DNA from: Pseudoclavibacter chungangensis
GTDB taxonomy: Bacteria > Actinomycetota > Actinomycetes > Actinomycetales > Microbacteriaceae
Assembly: GCF_013410545.1 (NCBI RefSeq)
Contig: NZ_JACCFV010000001.1
Location: forward strand, 3,596,001 to 3,660,000
Direction of reading: 5' to 3'
Length of the DNA stretch: 64,000 bases
The translations under genes and the position numbers were made by a program. This document shows positions 1 to 8,711 of the stretch, piece after piece; the first letter of the stretch is position 1, and the number at the start of each line of letters is the position of its first letter. A model generated the notes under the pieces. It made no database searches. It saw nothing but the letters and a program-made list of their open reading frames with translations, and was not told the DNA's origin.

Positions 1-459
1 GCTGAGGCCGGGTTCGCTCACCTGCAGGTACTCGTCGGTGAGGAAGGACGTCGGGTCGTCGCCCCAGCGCAGGTCGAATGAGAAGACGAAGTAGCTCAGC
101 GCCCAGCCGATGATCGCCGTGTAGTAGAGGCCGATGACGAACGCGATCGCGACCTGGAACCAGCCGAGCGACTCGGTGAACCGACCGATGCGTCCGCCGA
201 TGCGGCGGAACACCGTCGGCGCCGAGCCCCGGAACCGGTGGCCGAGCGCATAGTCGAGGAAGAGGATCGGCAGCCCCGCCGTGACGAGCGCGATGAGGTA
301 CGGGATGAGGAACGCCCCGCCGCCGTTCTCGTACGCGACGCCGGGGAAGCGCCAGATGTTGCCGAGGCCGACGGCGGAGCCGATGGCCGACATGATGAAC
401 CCGAATTGACCGGTCCATTGCTCCCGTGGCGGGGCGGCGGTCGAGGGGGCGGTGCTCAT
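1..459 (-). CDS. Sodium-dependent transporter, neurotransmitter:sodium symporter family (3' part missing)
   Basis: Only the first 153 codons are in the window; the gene runs off the left edge. The N-terminus carries the signature of the SNF/NSS family: an SAIGSAVGLGNIWRFP segment in the first membrane helix, followed by a GGGAFLIPYL segment. Family members couple sodium entry to uptake of amino acids or related solutes across the cytoplasmic membrane. The substrate cannot be read from this part. The ATG at 459 precedes a short charged N-terminus typical of the family. The gene is transcribed leftward, divergent from the CopD-CtaG gene. Confidence 0.88.
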   Translation of the reverse strand, partial: MSTAPSTAAPPREQWTGQFGFIMSAIGSAVGLGNIWRFPGVAYENGGGAFLIPYLIALVTAGLPILFLDYALGHRFRGSAPTVFRRIGGRIGRFTESLGWFQVAIAFVIGLYYTAIIGWALSYFVFSFDLRWGDDPTSFLTDEYLQVSEPGLS

Positions 460-611
460 ACGATCTCCGTTCGCGGCGGTGCGAGAATTCAAGATGCCCG
501 ACGCTATCAGGCGGTTTCCGCCGTGTGCGACCGCGGAGCGTCGATCGGTCCTCGATCGATGGTGGCGATGCGCGAGTCGGCCGGTCTCGTCGCGCGTAGG
601 CTGGAGGCACC

Positions 612-2780
612 ATGCCCAGAAACGACGAGGCGGCGCCCACGGCCGACGAACGCGCCCCGGCGTCCACCGCGGCGACGCGGCCGGCGACGAGCGGGACGCT
701 TCGCGCGACCGGCGGGATCACCGCGGCGTGGACGCCGGGAGCGATCCGGTTCGTGCAGTTCGGGCCCGCCGCGCTCCTGGCCGCGGCCCTCGTCGCGATG
801 CTGCTCGGGCTCGGCTTCGGTGGCGGCGCCGCAGCGGTCGCGCTCGCCGATCCCGGCCCGATCGTGCGCTGGGGGCTCCCCGTGCTGCGCCTCGCGTACA
901 ACCTGACGGCCGCGGTCACGATCGGTGCGCTCGTCTTCGCGTCGTGCGTCGTGAGCCGGACGGGCCCGGAGTTCGAGCGGGTCATGCGCATCGCCTCCGG
1001 TGCCGCGACCGCGTGGACCGTCGCGACCGCCGGTGCCGCGTTCTTCACCTACCTGCAGATCAGCGGCGTCCCCCTCTCCGCGAGCGCGGAGTTCGGGGAG
1101 CAGCTTCGCTTCTTCTTCACCGAGATCGACCTCGGCCGACTGTGGCTGCTCGATCTCGGCATGATCCTCGTCCTGTCCGTCGTCGTGTTCGCGGTGCGGT
1201 CGATGTGGGGCGTCGGTCTCTCGACACTCCTCGCGCTGTTCGCGCTGTGGCCGCTCGCCTCGCAGGGGCACGCGGCCGGTGCGGCGAACCACGAGACGGC
1301 GATCGGCGGCATCACGCTCCACTACACGGGTGCCGCCGTGTGGCTCGGCGGTCTCGTGCTGCTCGCCCTCGTCACGCCCGCGCTCACGCCCGCGCGCCGC
1401 TACGACGTCGTGCGTCGCTTCTCCGGCATCGCCCTCGTGTCGTTCGCCGTCACGGCGTTCTCGGGCGTCGTCGCCGCCGTCATCAACGTCGGATCGTGGG
1501 CCGCGCTCACGGAGCCGTACGGCGTGCTCGTCGTGCTCAAGGTCGTCGCCCTCATCGGCCTCGGCATCTTCGGGGCGCTGCAGCGCAGGACGCTCATCGG
1601 GCGCATGCGGCCCGCGGAGGACGGCACGGCGAAGCGCGCGCCGCTCGCGTGGCTCATCGGACTCGAACTCGCGCTCATGGGGGTCGCCGCGGGGCTCGCC
1701 GCCGCACTCGGCCGCACGCCGTCGGTCGTGCAGGACGTCACGGCGGAACAGCTCGCCGATCCGTCGCCGGCGCAGCTGCTCTCGGGCAACGAGCTGCCGC
1801 CGCCGTTCGAGTTCTCGCGGCTGTTCACCGAGTGGCGCCTCGACCCGATCTGGACGACGCTGTGCGTCCTCGGTCTCGCGCTCTACCTCGTCGGGGTCGT
1901 GCGCCTGCACCGCCGCGGCGACCGGTGGCCCGTGCTCCGCACGATCTCGTTCACGCTCGGCATCCTGCTGCTGCTGTACCTCGTCAACGGGGCGCTCATC
2001 GTCTACGGACAGTTCCTGTTCAGCGCGCACATGAGCCAGCACATGGTGCTCTCGATGATCACGCCCATCTTCCTCACGCTCGGCGCGCCCATGACGCTCC
2101 TCCTGCGCGCCGTGCCCGCCCGACACGACGGTTCGACCGGTGCCCGCGAGTGGGCCATGTCGATCATCCACTCGCGCTTCAGCCGCTTCTTCACGCACCC
2201 CATCGTCGCGTCGGTGCTGTTCGCCGGATCGCTGCTCATCTTCTACTACACGCCCCTGTTCCGCTGGGCCGTGACCGATCACGTCGGACACATGTGGATG
2301 GTCGCGGACTTCCTGATCGTCGGCTATTTCTTCACCCAGTCGCTCATCGGCATCGACCCGATCCCGAACCGCGCCCCCTACCCGCTGCGCCTGCTCGCAC
2401 TCGTCCTCGTCATGACGTTCCACGCGTTCTTCGGGCTCAGCATCATGACCGGCACGAGCCTGCTCATGGCCGATTGGTACGGCGCGACCGGCAGGACGTG
2501 GGGGCCGGCGACCGCGCTCGACGACCAGCAGCTCGGCGGTGCGATCTCGTGGGGGCTCGGTGAGTTCCCGACCGTGATCCTCGCGCTCCTCGTGGCGATC
2601 GCCTGGTACCGCTCCGACGAGCGCGAACAGCGGCGCACCGACCGCCGCGCGGCCCGCGACGGCGACGCCGAGCTGAAGGCGTACAACGAGCAGTTGCGCG
2701 CGCTCGCGGAGCGCGATCGGGCCGCGGACGAACGGCGAGGCGGGGCGCGGGGGACGACATCGACGGGGGACGACGCATGA
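612..2780 (+). CDS. CopD/CtaG fusion membrane protein (copper import and cytochrome oxidase assembly)
   Basis: A 722-residue polytopic membrane protein. Residues 1-45 are a disordered cytoplasmic leader. The first half has CopD-like helices, including a SQGHAAGAANHE loop. The second half, from about residue 400, is a CtaG-type domain with the histidine/methionine motif SAHMSQHMVLSMITP near 471-485 and a late SWGLGEFPT motif. Families of this type handle copper: CopD-like parts are linked to copper uptake, and caa3_CtaG proteins to maturation of the CuA/CuB oxidase. The fused form is common in actinobacteria. A TAGGCT box (597-602) lies just before the ATG with GGAGG between them. The stop overlaps the helicase start by four bases (ATGA), implying translational coupling. 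Confidence 0.9.
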   Translation: MPRNDEAAPTADERAPASTAATRPATSGTLRATGGITAAWTPGAIRFVQFGPAALLAAALVAMLLGLGFGGGAAAVALADPGPIVRWGLPVLRLAYNLTAAVTIGALVFASCVVSRTGPEFERVMRIASGAATAWTVATAGAAFFTYLQISGVPLSASAEFGEQLRFFFTEIDLGRLWLLDLGMILVLSVVVFAVRSMWGVGLSTLLALFALWPLASQGHAAGAANHETAIGGITLHYTGAAVWLGGLVLLALVTPALTPARRYDVVRRFSGIALVSFAVTAFSGVVAAVINVGSWAALTEPYGVLVVLKVVALIGLGIFGALQRRTLIGRMRPAEDGTAKRAPLAWLIGLELALMGVAAGLAAALGRTPSVVQDVTAEQLADPSPAQLLSGNELPPPFEFSRLFTEWRLDPIWTTLCVLGLALYLVGVVRLHRRGDRWPVLRTISFTLGILLLLYLVNGALIVYGQFLFSAHMSQHMVLSMITPIFLTLGAPMTLLLRAVPARHDGSTGAREWAMSIIHSRFSRFFTHPIVASVLFAGSLLIFYYTPLFRWAVTDHVGHMWMVADFLIVGYFFTQSLIGIDPIPNRAPYPLRLLALVLVMTFHAFFGLSIMTGTSLLMADWYGATGRTWGPATALDDQQLGGAISWGLGEFPTVILALLVAIAWYRSDEREQRRTDRRAARDGDAELKAYNEQLRALAERDRAADERRGGARGTTSTGDDA

Positions 2781-4144
2781 CGATCACGCTGACCCAGGAA
2801 CAGCAGGCGGTCTTCGACGCGATCGAGCACACGCGCGACCACCTCTTCGTGACCGGTCGCGCGGGCACGGGCAAGTCGACGCTGCTCAACCACCTCTCGT
2901 GGCACACCTCGAAGCAGCTCGTCATCTCGGCCCCGACGGGCGTCGCGGCGCTCAACGTCGGCGGGCAGACGATCCACTCGCTCTTCAAGCTCCCGATCGG
3001 CGTCATCGGTTCGTCGCCGATCGAACAGAACGGCGACGTGCGGAAACTGCTCAACACGATCGACACGCTCGTGATCGACGAGGTCTCGATGGTGTCCGCC
3101 GACCTCATGGACGCGATCGATCGTTCGCTCCGGCAGGCCCGGGGGCGCAAGGACGAGCCGTTCGGCGGCGTGCAGATCGTCATGTTCGGCGACCCGTTCC
3201 AGCTCGCGCCGGTGCCCCCCTCGCACGGCGACGAGCGGGCGTACTTCCGCGACCACTACCGCTCCCTGTGGTTCTTCGACGCGCGCGTGTGGCTCGAGAC
3301 GGAGCTTCGCATCCACACGCTGCGCGAGATCCACCGACAGCACGAGGACGAGTTCAAGCAGATCCTGACGGGCGTCCGCTACGGACAGGTGACGGCCGAG
3401 ATGGCCGGCCGCCTCAACGAGGTCGGCGCCCGTCCGGCGCCGAGCGACGGGACGATCACGCTCGCGGCCCGCAATGCGCAGGTCACGCGCATCAACGCCG
3501 AGAACCTCGAGCGTCTCGCGGGGCGCTCGATGACCGCGAAGGCCGAGATCACGGGCGACTTCGGCGGCCGCAACTTCCCCGCCGAGGAGTCGCTCGACCT
3601 CAAGGTCGGCGCCCAGGTCATGTTCCTCCGCAACGACGTCGACAGCCGCTGGGTGAACGGCTCGATCGGCGAGGTCACGCGCATCGACCGGACCGTGTAC
3701 GTCGAGGTGGACGGCGAGGAGCATGAGGTCGAGCCGATCGTGTGGGAGAAGCTCAAGTACTCGTACTCGGCGGTCACGAAGGAGCTGAAGCGCGAGGTCG
3801 TCGGCGAGTTCACGCAGTTCCCGCTGCGGCTGGCGTGGGCCGTCACGATCCACAAGTCGCAGGGCAAGACCTACGATCGCGCGATCGTCGACCTCGGCGC
3901 GCGCGCGTTCTCGCCGGGGCAGACCTACGTGGCGCTCTCCCGCATCCGCGCCCTCGACGGGCTCTACCTCTCGCGCCCCCTGCACCCGCGCGACATCTTC
4001 GTCGACGAGGACGTCATGCGCTTCATGCGTCAGGTCGCCGCCGCCCAGCGGGCGCAGGCGGCCGGGACGACGTCGACGCCCGCTGTGCCGGCCGGTGCCG
4101 TCGACGCGGAACGGAAGGACCCCGCGAGCAGCGCGAGCGCGTGA
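2777..4144 (+). CDS. PIF1-like AAA ATPase / DNA helicase
   Basis: A 455-residue superfamily 1 helicase of PIF1/RecD type. Walker A GRAGTGKST is near residues 28-36, Walker B VIDEVSMV near 98-105, then GDPFQLAPV, and a C-terminal AVTIHKSQGKT followed by VALSRIRALDGL, the usual end of SF1B helicases. The role expected from the family is ATP-driven 5'-3' DNA unwinding, possibly at G-quadruplexes or R-loops. The last 35 residues are Ala/Thr-rich and unstructured. It starts inside the end of the copD-ctaG gene. The functional link between the two is unclear, and the overlap may only reflect genome compaction. Confidence 0.88.
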   Translation: MTITLTQEQQAVFDAIEHTRDHLFVTGRAGTGKSTLLNHLSWHTSKQLVISAPTGVAALNVGGQTIHSLFKLPIGVIGSSPIEQNGDVRKLLNTIDTLVIDEVSMVSADLMDAIDRSLRQARGRKDEPFGGVQIVMFGDPFQLAPVPPSHGDERAYFRDHYRSLWFFDARVWLETELRIHTLREIHRQHEDEFKQILTGVRYGQVTAEMAGRLNEVGARPAPSDGTITLAARNAQVTRINAENLERLAGRSMTAKAEITGDFGGRNFPAEESLDLKVGAQVMFLRNDVDSRWVNGSIGEVTRIDRTVYVEVDGEEHEVEPIVWEKLKYSYSAVTKELKREVVGEFTQFPLRLAWAVTIHKSQGKTYDRAIVDLGARAFSPGQTYVALSRIRALDGLYLSRPLHPRDIFVDEDVMRFMRQVAAAQRAQAAGTTSTPAVPAGAVDAERKDPASSASA

Positions 4145-4354
4145 ACGCGCGGCGTCGAGCCGATGAGCCGGCGTCGTCGCGAACTGCGAATCCCCCGAGC
4201 ACCTGGACGCGTCCGGCGTGCTCCGGGCGAGCATCGACCGACGTCACGCAGCCTTGCAGAGCGGCGCCCGGCGGCCGACGGTACGGGAGACGCGGGCGTG
4301 ATGCGTGGTGGGGGCCACGATCATGCCGCGGGGACACGCGAGGGGGGAACCAGC

Positions 4355-4993
4355 ATGCACGACGACGGGGACGCCCGGCGGCCCGGGACGAACGGGTCGC
4401 GCGGGAGGGGCGAGTGGCAGCGGGGGACGTGGGCGTGCGACCCACGCCGCTCGTCGGTGCGGTTCGAGGTCGCACTCCTCGGCATCGGTCGTGCTCGAGG
4501 GACCTTCGAGCGCTTCGACATCGCCATGACCACGGGCGACGCGCTGCCGGACACCTCCGCGTCCGTGGCCGTCGACGTGGCCTCCATCGAGACCGGCGAC
4601 CGGGCCCGGAACGAGCAGCACCAGGCCGCCGACGTGTTCGACGCCGCGCACCATCCGCACATGACGTTCGCGTCCGGTGCGGTGCTCGTGGACGAGGGGG
4701 AGGGGTCGATGGCCGTCGAGGGACCGTTCACGCTGCGGGGCGTCACGAGGACGGAACGCTTCGCCCTGGACGTCGACGGGCCGGTGACCGCGGACGACGG
4801 CGTCCCGCGGCTCGCGCTGTGCGCCCGGGGAACGATCGATCGGCGCGACTACGGCGTTCGGTGGGCGGCCGTGACACCGACCGGCGAGTTCCTGCTCGGC
4901 GACCGTGTTCGCGTGCGGATCGACGCGATGATGGTCCTGCGCACGTCGGCCGCGGTGGGGCGCGCTTTCGCTGACCGGGGGGACAGGGCATAG
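4355..4993 (+). CDS. YceI-family protein (first of two)
   Basis: 212 residues. After a 25-residue charged leader comes a YceI-type lipocalin-like domain: a start like RGTWACDPRRSSVRFEV, the middle RNEQHQAADVFDAAHHPHMTF and a late DYGVRW. YceI proteins bind long polyprenyl or amide lipids in a beta barrel. I see no signal peptide, so a cytoplasmic location is likely. I chose the ATG at 4355 because a purine-rich AGGGGGGA sits just upstream; the frame is open further upstream but that sequence does not look conserved. It ends in a rare TAG stop and is followed 62 bases later by a second YceI gene. Confidence 0.82.
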   Translation: MHDDGDARRPGTNGSRGRGEWQRGTWACDPRRSSVRFEVALLGIGRARGTFERFDIAMTTGDALPDTSASVAVDVASIETGDRARNEQHQAADVFDAAHHPHMTFASGAVLVDEGEGSMAVEGPFTLRGVTRTERFALDVDGPVTADDGVPRLALCARGTIDRRDYGVRWAAVTPTGEFLLGDRVRVRIDAMMVLRTSAAVGRAFADRGDRA

Positions 4994-5055
4994 TGATGGT
5001 GCACCGCCCGCGGCAAGCACCGCGCCGGACGGGAACGGTGCCAGAAGGAGTGAGC

Positions 5056-6327
5056 GTGACGCGAGCAGTCGACTCGAGGCATGATCGGATCGTCGGCACC
5101 TGGGTGGCGGAGCAGTCGCGGAGCCGGATCGAGTTCCGGATCGGCCGACGACTCGTCGGCAGGTTCGAACGATATGCCGCGATCGCGAAGACCGCCGCGG
5201 ACCCCGCGGACACCTCGATCCGTATCGTCGTCCACGCGGCCTCGTTCCGGACGGAGGAGGGCCACGATCGCGGTGACCGCCTGCGTTCGATCGTGGTGCT
5301 GCGCTCGAACGAGTTCCCGAGCATCACCTATCGCGCCTCGGATTTCGAGCGCACGGACGACGGGATCGTCGCGCACGGCGAGCTGACCGTCAACGGCATC
5401 GCACGACCGTTCGACGCCGTCGCGGACGTCAGCCGACCGGTCACGGACGAGGACGGCCGGACGCGTCTCGCCCTCGGGCTGCGCGGCACGGTCCGGCGTG
5501 CTGACTACCGCCTCGGCGCGGGGCTGGAGCGGCGGGTGCGCGACGTCGACGTGACCGTCCGGCTCGTGTTCGTCCTGCAGGGATCCGCCGGACGGCTCGC
5601 CCCCGATGCGTCCGGAACGGCCGATGGGCCGGCCCACGCGACGACGACCGCGCGCGAGGCGGCGACGCGCGCCGGGACACGCGAGGCCGACACGGTCGGT
5701 GCGGTGTCGTCCGACGCGGGAACGGCTCCGGTGACTTTCGTCGCGAAGCTCCCGCCGCGCGCCGACCGCCGCGATCACGACGCGGAGCGGCCGGCCCGCC
5801 GGGCGACCCCGAGCGGCGCCCCGGCGGGCGAGGACGCGACGCGCGGGACACCGTGGGCGCCGGGTCCGACGACCGTGGCCCCATCCGATGTGGCCCCGTC
5901 GACCGAGACGACGACGGGCGAGGCGACGCCGAGCGAGACGACGGTGACCGAGGCCCCGGTCGCGTTCGACGGAGCCGGCCGGCAGGAGGCCATCGGGACG
6001 ATGCGCTGGCGGACCGCGGCCGACGACCACGACGGAACTGGCGCGGCGAGTGCGCTCCCGAGCGGGTCGTCGGTCGCCCCGCACGAGCCGGCCGGCGCGT
6101 CCGGGACGATCCCGCCCCGGACGGACGAGCCGGTGGTGATCGGTGCGGCCGACATCACCGAATCGGGCGCGACCGCATCGGGCACCGCCGCACCCGGCAC
6201 GGACGCCGAGTCGCTCCGCGCGACCGCGACGGCCGGGGCGTCCGAGCGGCCCCCGGCCCTGGCCGCGGTGCCCCGCTCGCACGGTCGTCCGTTCTGGCGG
6301 CGACTCCTCGACCGGTTCGGGCGCTGA
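5056..6327 (+). CDS. YceI-family protein with long disordered C-terminal tail
   Basis: 423 residues from a GTG start with a strong AGAAGGAG site five bases upstream; two ATG codons at 4993 and 4996 lie in frame but lack one. Residues 1-175 form a YceI domain (GTWVAEQSRSRIEFRIG start, DRLRSIVVLRSNEFPSITYR core, ADYRLGAG near the end). The remaining 240 or so residues are low-complexity Thr/Ala/Gly/Pro sequence ending in a basic amphipathic RPFWRRLLDRFGR. It is paralogous to the preceding gene and probably co-transcribed with it. The tail is unusual for the family, and its role is unknown. Confidence 0.8.
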   Translation: MTRAVDSRHDRIVGTWVAEQSRSRIEFRIGRRLVGRFERYAAIAKTAADPADTSIRIVVHAASFRTEEGHDRGDRLRSIVVLRSNEFPSITYRASDFERTDDGIVAHGELTVNGIARPFDAVADVSRPVTDEDGRTRLALGLRGTVRRADYRLGAGLERRVRDVDVTVRLVFVLQGSAGRLAPDASGTADGPAHATTTAREAATRAGTREADTVGAVSSDAGTAPVTFVAKLPPRADRRDHDAERPARRATPSGAPAGEDATRGTPWAPGPTTVAPSDVAPSTETTTGEATPSETTVTEAPVAFDGAGRQEAIGTMRWRTAADDHDGTGAASALPSGSSVAPHEPAGASGTIPPRTDEPVVIGAADITESGATASGTAAPGTDAESLRATATAGASERPPALAAVPRSHGRPFWRRLLDRFGR

Positions 6328-6345
6328 GCCGTCCGGCCCGCGCGC

Positions 6346-7278
6346 TCAGCCGCCCAGGACGACGTTCACGGGTGCCTCGTCGCGCACGAGCCGGTCGATC
6401 TGCTCGAGGACGAGCGCGCGGAGCCGGGGCTGCATCGCGGTCGACGCGCCACCGACGTGCGGCGTGATGAGGACGTCGTCGAGCGCCCACAGCGGGTGCC
6501 CCTCGGGGAGCGGCTCGGGGTCGGTCACGTCGAGGGCGAGACGGATGCGACCGCGCCGTACGTGATCGACGAGTGCGTCCGTGTCGGCGACGGGGCCGCG
6601 GGCGGCGTTCACGACGAGTGCGCCGTCGGGGAGCGCCGTGAGGAACGTGTCGTCCACGAGGTGACGCGTCGCGTCGGAGAGCGGGACGACGACGATCACG
6701 ACATCGGTCTCGGGCAGGAGCGCGGGGAGCTCGTCGATGCCGTGCACGTGGCGACCGTCGACGTCGCGAGCGCGTGACGCGACGACGGTCACGTCGGTCT
6801 CGAACGGTGCCAGGCGGTCGGCGATCGCACGCCCGACCCCGCCGTAGCCGAGCACGAGCACCCGCTGGTCGGCGAGGCTCCGCGAGAGCCCGAGCCCCGT
6901 GCCCCACACGCCGCGCTCCTGATTGCGCACGTGCAGTGGGATGCGTCGCTGCGAGGCGATGACCATGCCGACGGCGAGCTCGGCGGTCGAGGCCTCGTGC
7001 ACGCCCGCCGCGTTCGCGAGCACGTGCCCGGCCGGCAGGCGCTCCGCGTAACCGTCGTAGCCGATCGACGGACTCTGCACGAGGCGGGTCTCGACGCCGT
7101 CGAGTCGGTCGAGCACGTCGAGTGCCGACATGTAGGGCAGGACGACGAGGTCGATGCGTGATTCGGGGGCCGGGCCCTGGAGGTCCCACTCGATGACGCG
7201 CACGCCGGCGGGCGGATCCAGGCGTTCGAGCTGCTCGGTGGTGGGGACGCTGACGACGAGGTCCTGGTCGGTCGGCAT
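6346..7278 (-). CDS. D-isomer-specific 2-hydroxyacid dehydrogenase
   Basis: 310 residues, of typical length. The NAD(P)-binding motif LGYGGVG is at 143-149. The catalytic triad of the family is visible: Arg near 217 (NAARGPV), Glu near 245 (DPEPLPEG) and His near 264 (ITPHVGG). The enzyme reduces a 2-keto acid or oxidises a D-2-hydroxyacid with NAD(P); the substrate cannot be told. The ATG has a GGGAG upstream. The gene points leftward, tail-to-tail with the YceI pair (18 bases apart) and divergent from the enoyl-CoA hydratase gene. Confidence 0.9.
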   Translation of the reverse strand: MPTDQDLVVSVPTTEQLERLDPPAGVRVIEWDLQGPAPESRIDLVVLPYMSALDVLDRLDGVETRLVQSPSIGYDGYAERLPAGHVLANAAGVHEASTAELAVGMVIASQRRIPLHVRNQERGVWGTGLGLSRSLADQRVLVLGYGGVGRAIADRLAPFETDVTVVASRARDVDGRHVHGIDELPALLPETDVVIVVVPLSDATRHLVDDTFLTALPDGALVVNAARGPVADTDALVDHVRRGRIRLALDVTDPEPLPEGHPLWALDDVLITPHVGGASTAMQPRLRALVLEQIDRLVRDEAPVNVVLGG

Positions 7279-7407
7279 GGGGCTCCCTCTCGTGGGTGCG
7301 GGGACGGGGTGACCATGTCAGCGTAGGTGGCGCGGCCGACTCGTGTCCCGGCGCCGCGTGCACGAGGATGGTGTGGGCGCGACGACGCGTCCGGACGGAG
7401 GAACCGC

Positions 7408-8145
7408 ATGATCGGGACGAGTATCGAGGACGGCATCGCGACGGTGCGGATCGACGACGGCCGCCTCAACGTGATCGACCTCGCGGCCATCCGCGAGCTC
7501 GCCGCCGCGGTCGAGGCGCAGCGCGACGCACGCGCGATCGTGCTCGTCGGCGCACAGCGGGCCTTCTCGGCGGGCGTCGACCTCGCGGGGCTGCTCGCCG
7601 CGCCGCTCGCGTACACCGAGGAGTTCCTCGAGGCGCTCGAGTCGTTCGTCGTCGCGCTGTACCGCGTGGAGGTGCCGACCGTCGCCGCCGTCACGGGGCA
7701 CGCGATCGCGGGCGGCTGCCTGCTCGTCGCGGCGTGCGACGTGCGGGTCATGGGCACCGGCCGCATCGGGGTCACCGAGAGCCTCGTCGGGTTCCCGATC
7801 CCACCGGCCGCACTCGAGGTGCTGCGGGCACGCACCGGGGTGCGCACCGAATCGCTCGTGCGCACGGGAACGACGCTCGAACCCGCCGAGGCGCTCGCGG
7901 CGGGCCTCGTCGACGAGGTCGTCGAGCCCGGACGCGTCGTCGATCGCGCACACGAGGTGGCGCGCACCCTCGCCGCATCGCCGCCCGCGAGCTACGCCGT
8001 CCAGAAGCTGATGCTCCGCGCCGACACCGACCGGCGCATCGAGGACGCCCGGGCCGCGTTCGGTGATGCCGTGCGCGAGACGTGGCTGAGCGATGCGCCG
8101 CGCGCTCACGCGGCGGCCTACCTCGCGTCGCTCACGCGGCGCTGA
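7408..8145 (+). CDS. Enoyl-CoA hydratase/isomerase family protein
   Basis: 245 residues of crotonase fold. The oxyanion-hole segments are QRAFSAGVDLAGL and GHAIAGGCLL; a Glu in TESLVGFPIPPAA is in the place of one catalytic acid. The start is ATG 7408, with GGAGG at 7397-7401. Crotonase enzymes hydrate, isomerise or hydrolyse acyl-CoA thioesters; the exact reaction is not clear because the second catalytic Glu is not obvious. It is divergent from the 2-hydroxyacid dehydrogenase. Confidence 0.85.
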   Translation: MIGTSIEDGIATVRIDDGRLNVIDLAAIRELAAAVEAQRDARAIVLVGAQRAFSAGVDLAGLLAAPLAYTEEFLEALESFVVALYRVEVPTVAAVTGHAIAGGCLLVAACDVRVMGTGRIGVTESLVGFPIPPAALEVLRARTGVRTESLVRTGTTLEPAEALAAGLVDEVVEPGRVVDRAHEVARTLAASPPASYAVQKLMLRADTDRRIEDARAAFGDAVRETWLSDAPRAHAAAYLASLTRR

Positions 8146-8244
8146 CGACCGACTCCCCACCGTGGTCCCCATGCCCCGAGGTCACGGGGCACCGGCGCCG
8201 CACGCCCTCTGACAGGCTCGTGCGGGACGTTCGGAGGGGGACGC

Positions 8245-8679
8245 ATGCTGATCTGGACCCGTTGGGGGTGGCTCATGGTGCTCATCGCCTTCCTGGTGTG
8301 CGGGGTGACCGCCTCGATCGTGCGTGGCATCGCGACGTGGGTCGCGGCACGGACCTATTCGGTGGCCCCGGAGGCGGTCACCGCGGGGATCGCCTTCGTC
8401 ATCACGGGTGCACTCGTCCACGTCGTCGCGCTGACCCTGTAAGCGCGGTTCCTGGACGCGCCCGCGTTCCGGACGATCGACGTCCCCCTCGAGGAGCCCT
8501 ACCGCGACGAGAGCGGCCGTGCGATCGCGTTCCGCACCGTCGAGGTGCTCGACGAGCGGACCGGACGGCCGATCAACGATCGTCGGGCGTCCACGATCTT
8601 CTTCGTGCCCGTCCGCTACTGGGGTGCGATCCTGGCCATCGGCGGCGTGGGGTGCATCATCATGGGGCTCGTGGACTGA
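8245..8679 (+). pseudogene. Small membrane protein interrupted by an in-frame TAA
   Basis: Reading from ATG 8245 gives 65 residues with two membrane segments, ending at TAA 8440-8442. The same frame then continues open for another 78 codons to TGA 8677-8679, with codon choice typical of genes here, and encodes a soluble linker plus a third hydrophobic segment preceded by IFFVPVRYWG. The combined 144-residue product looks like a single small membrane protein with C-terminal membrane anchor. TAA is a rare stop in this genome. Either the gene carries a nonsense mutation, or there is a sequence error, or a 65-residue product is made. No function is recognised. Confidence 0.6.
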
Positions 8680-8711
8680 CGAGCCCGGACGGTGGTGCGG
8701 AGCGGTGCCGC

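Noticed and set aside
507..2423. Long minus-strand frame (638 codons) opposite the copD-ctaG gene
   Set aside because: It is composed of Arg/Glu/Asp/His-rich sequence typical of antisense reading of GC-rich genes, has no domain, and the plus strand encodes a recognisable protein.
7327..7407. Earlier in-frame start for the crotonase gene
   Set aside because: ATG 7408 has a well-placed GGAGG and matches the family N-terminus; the upstream part shows no conservation features.
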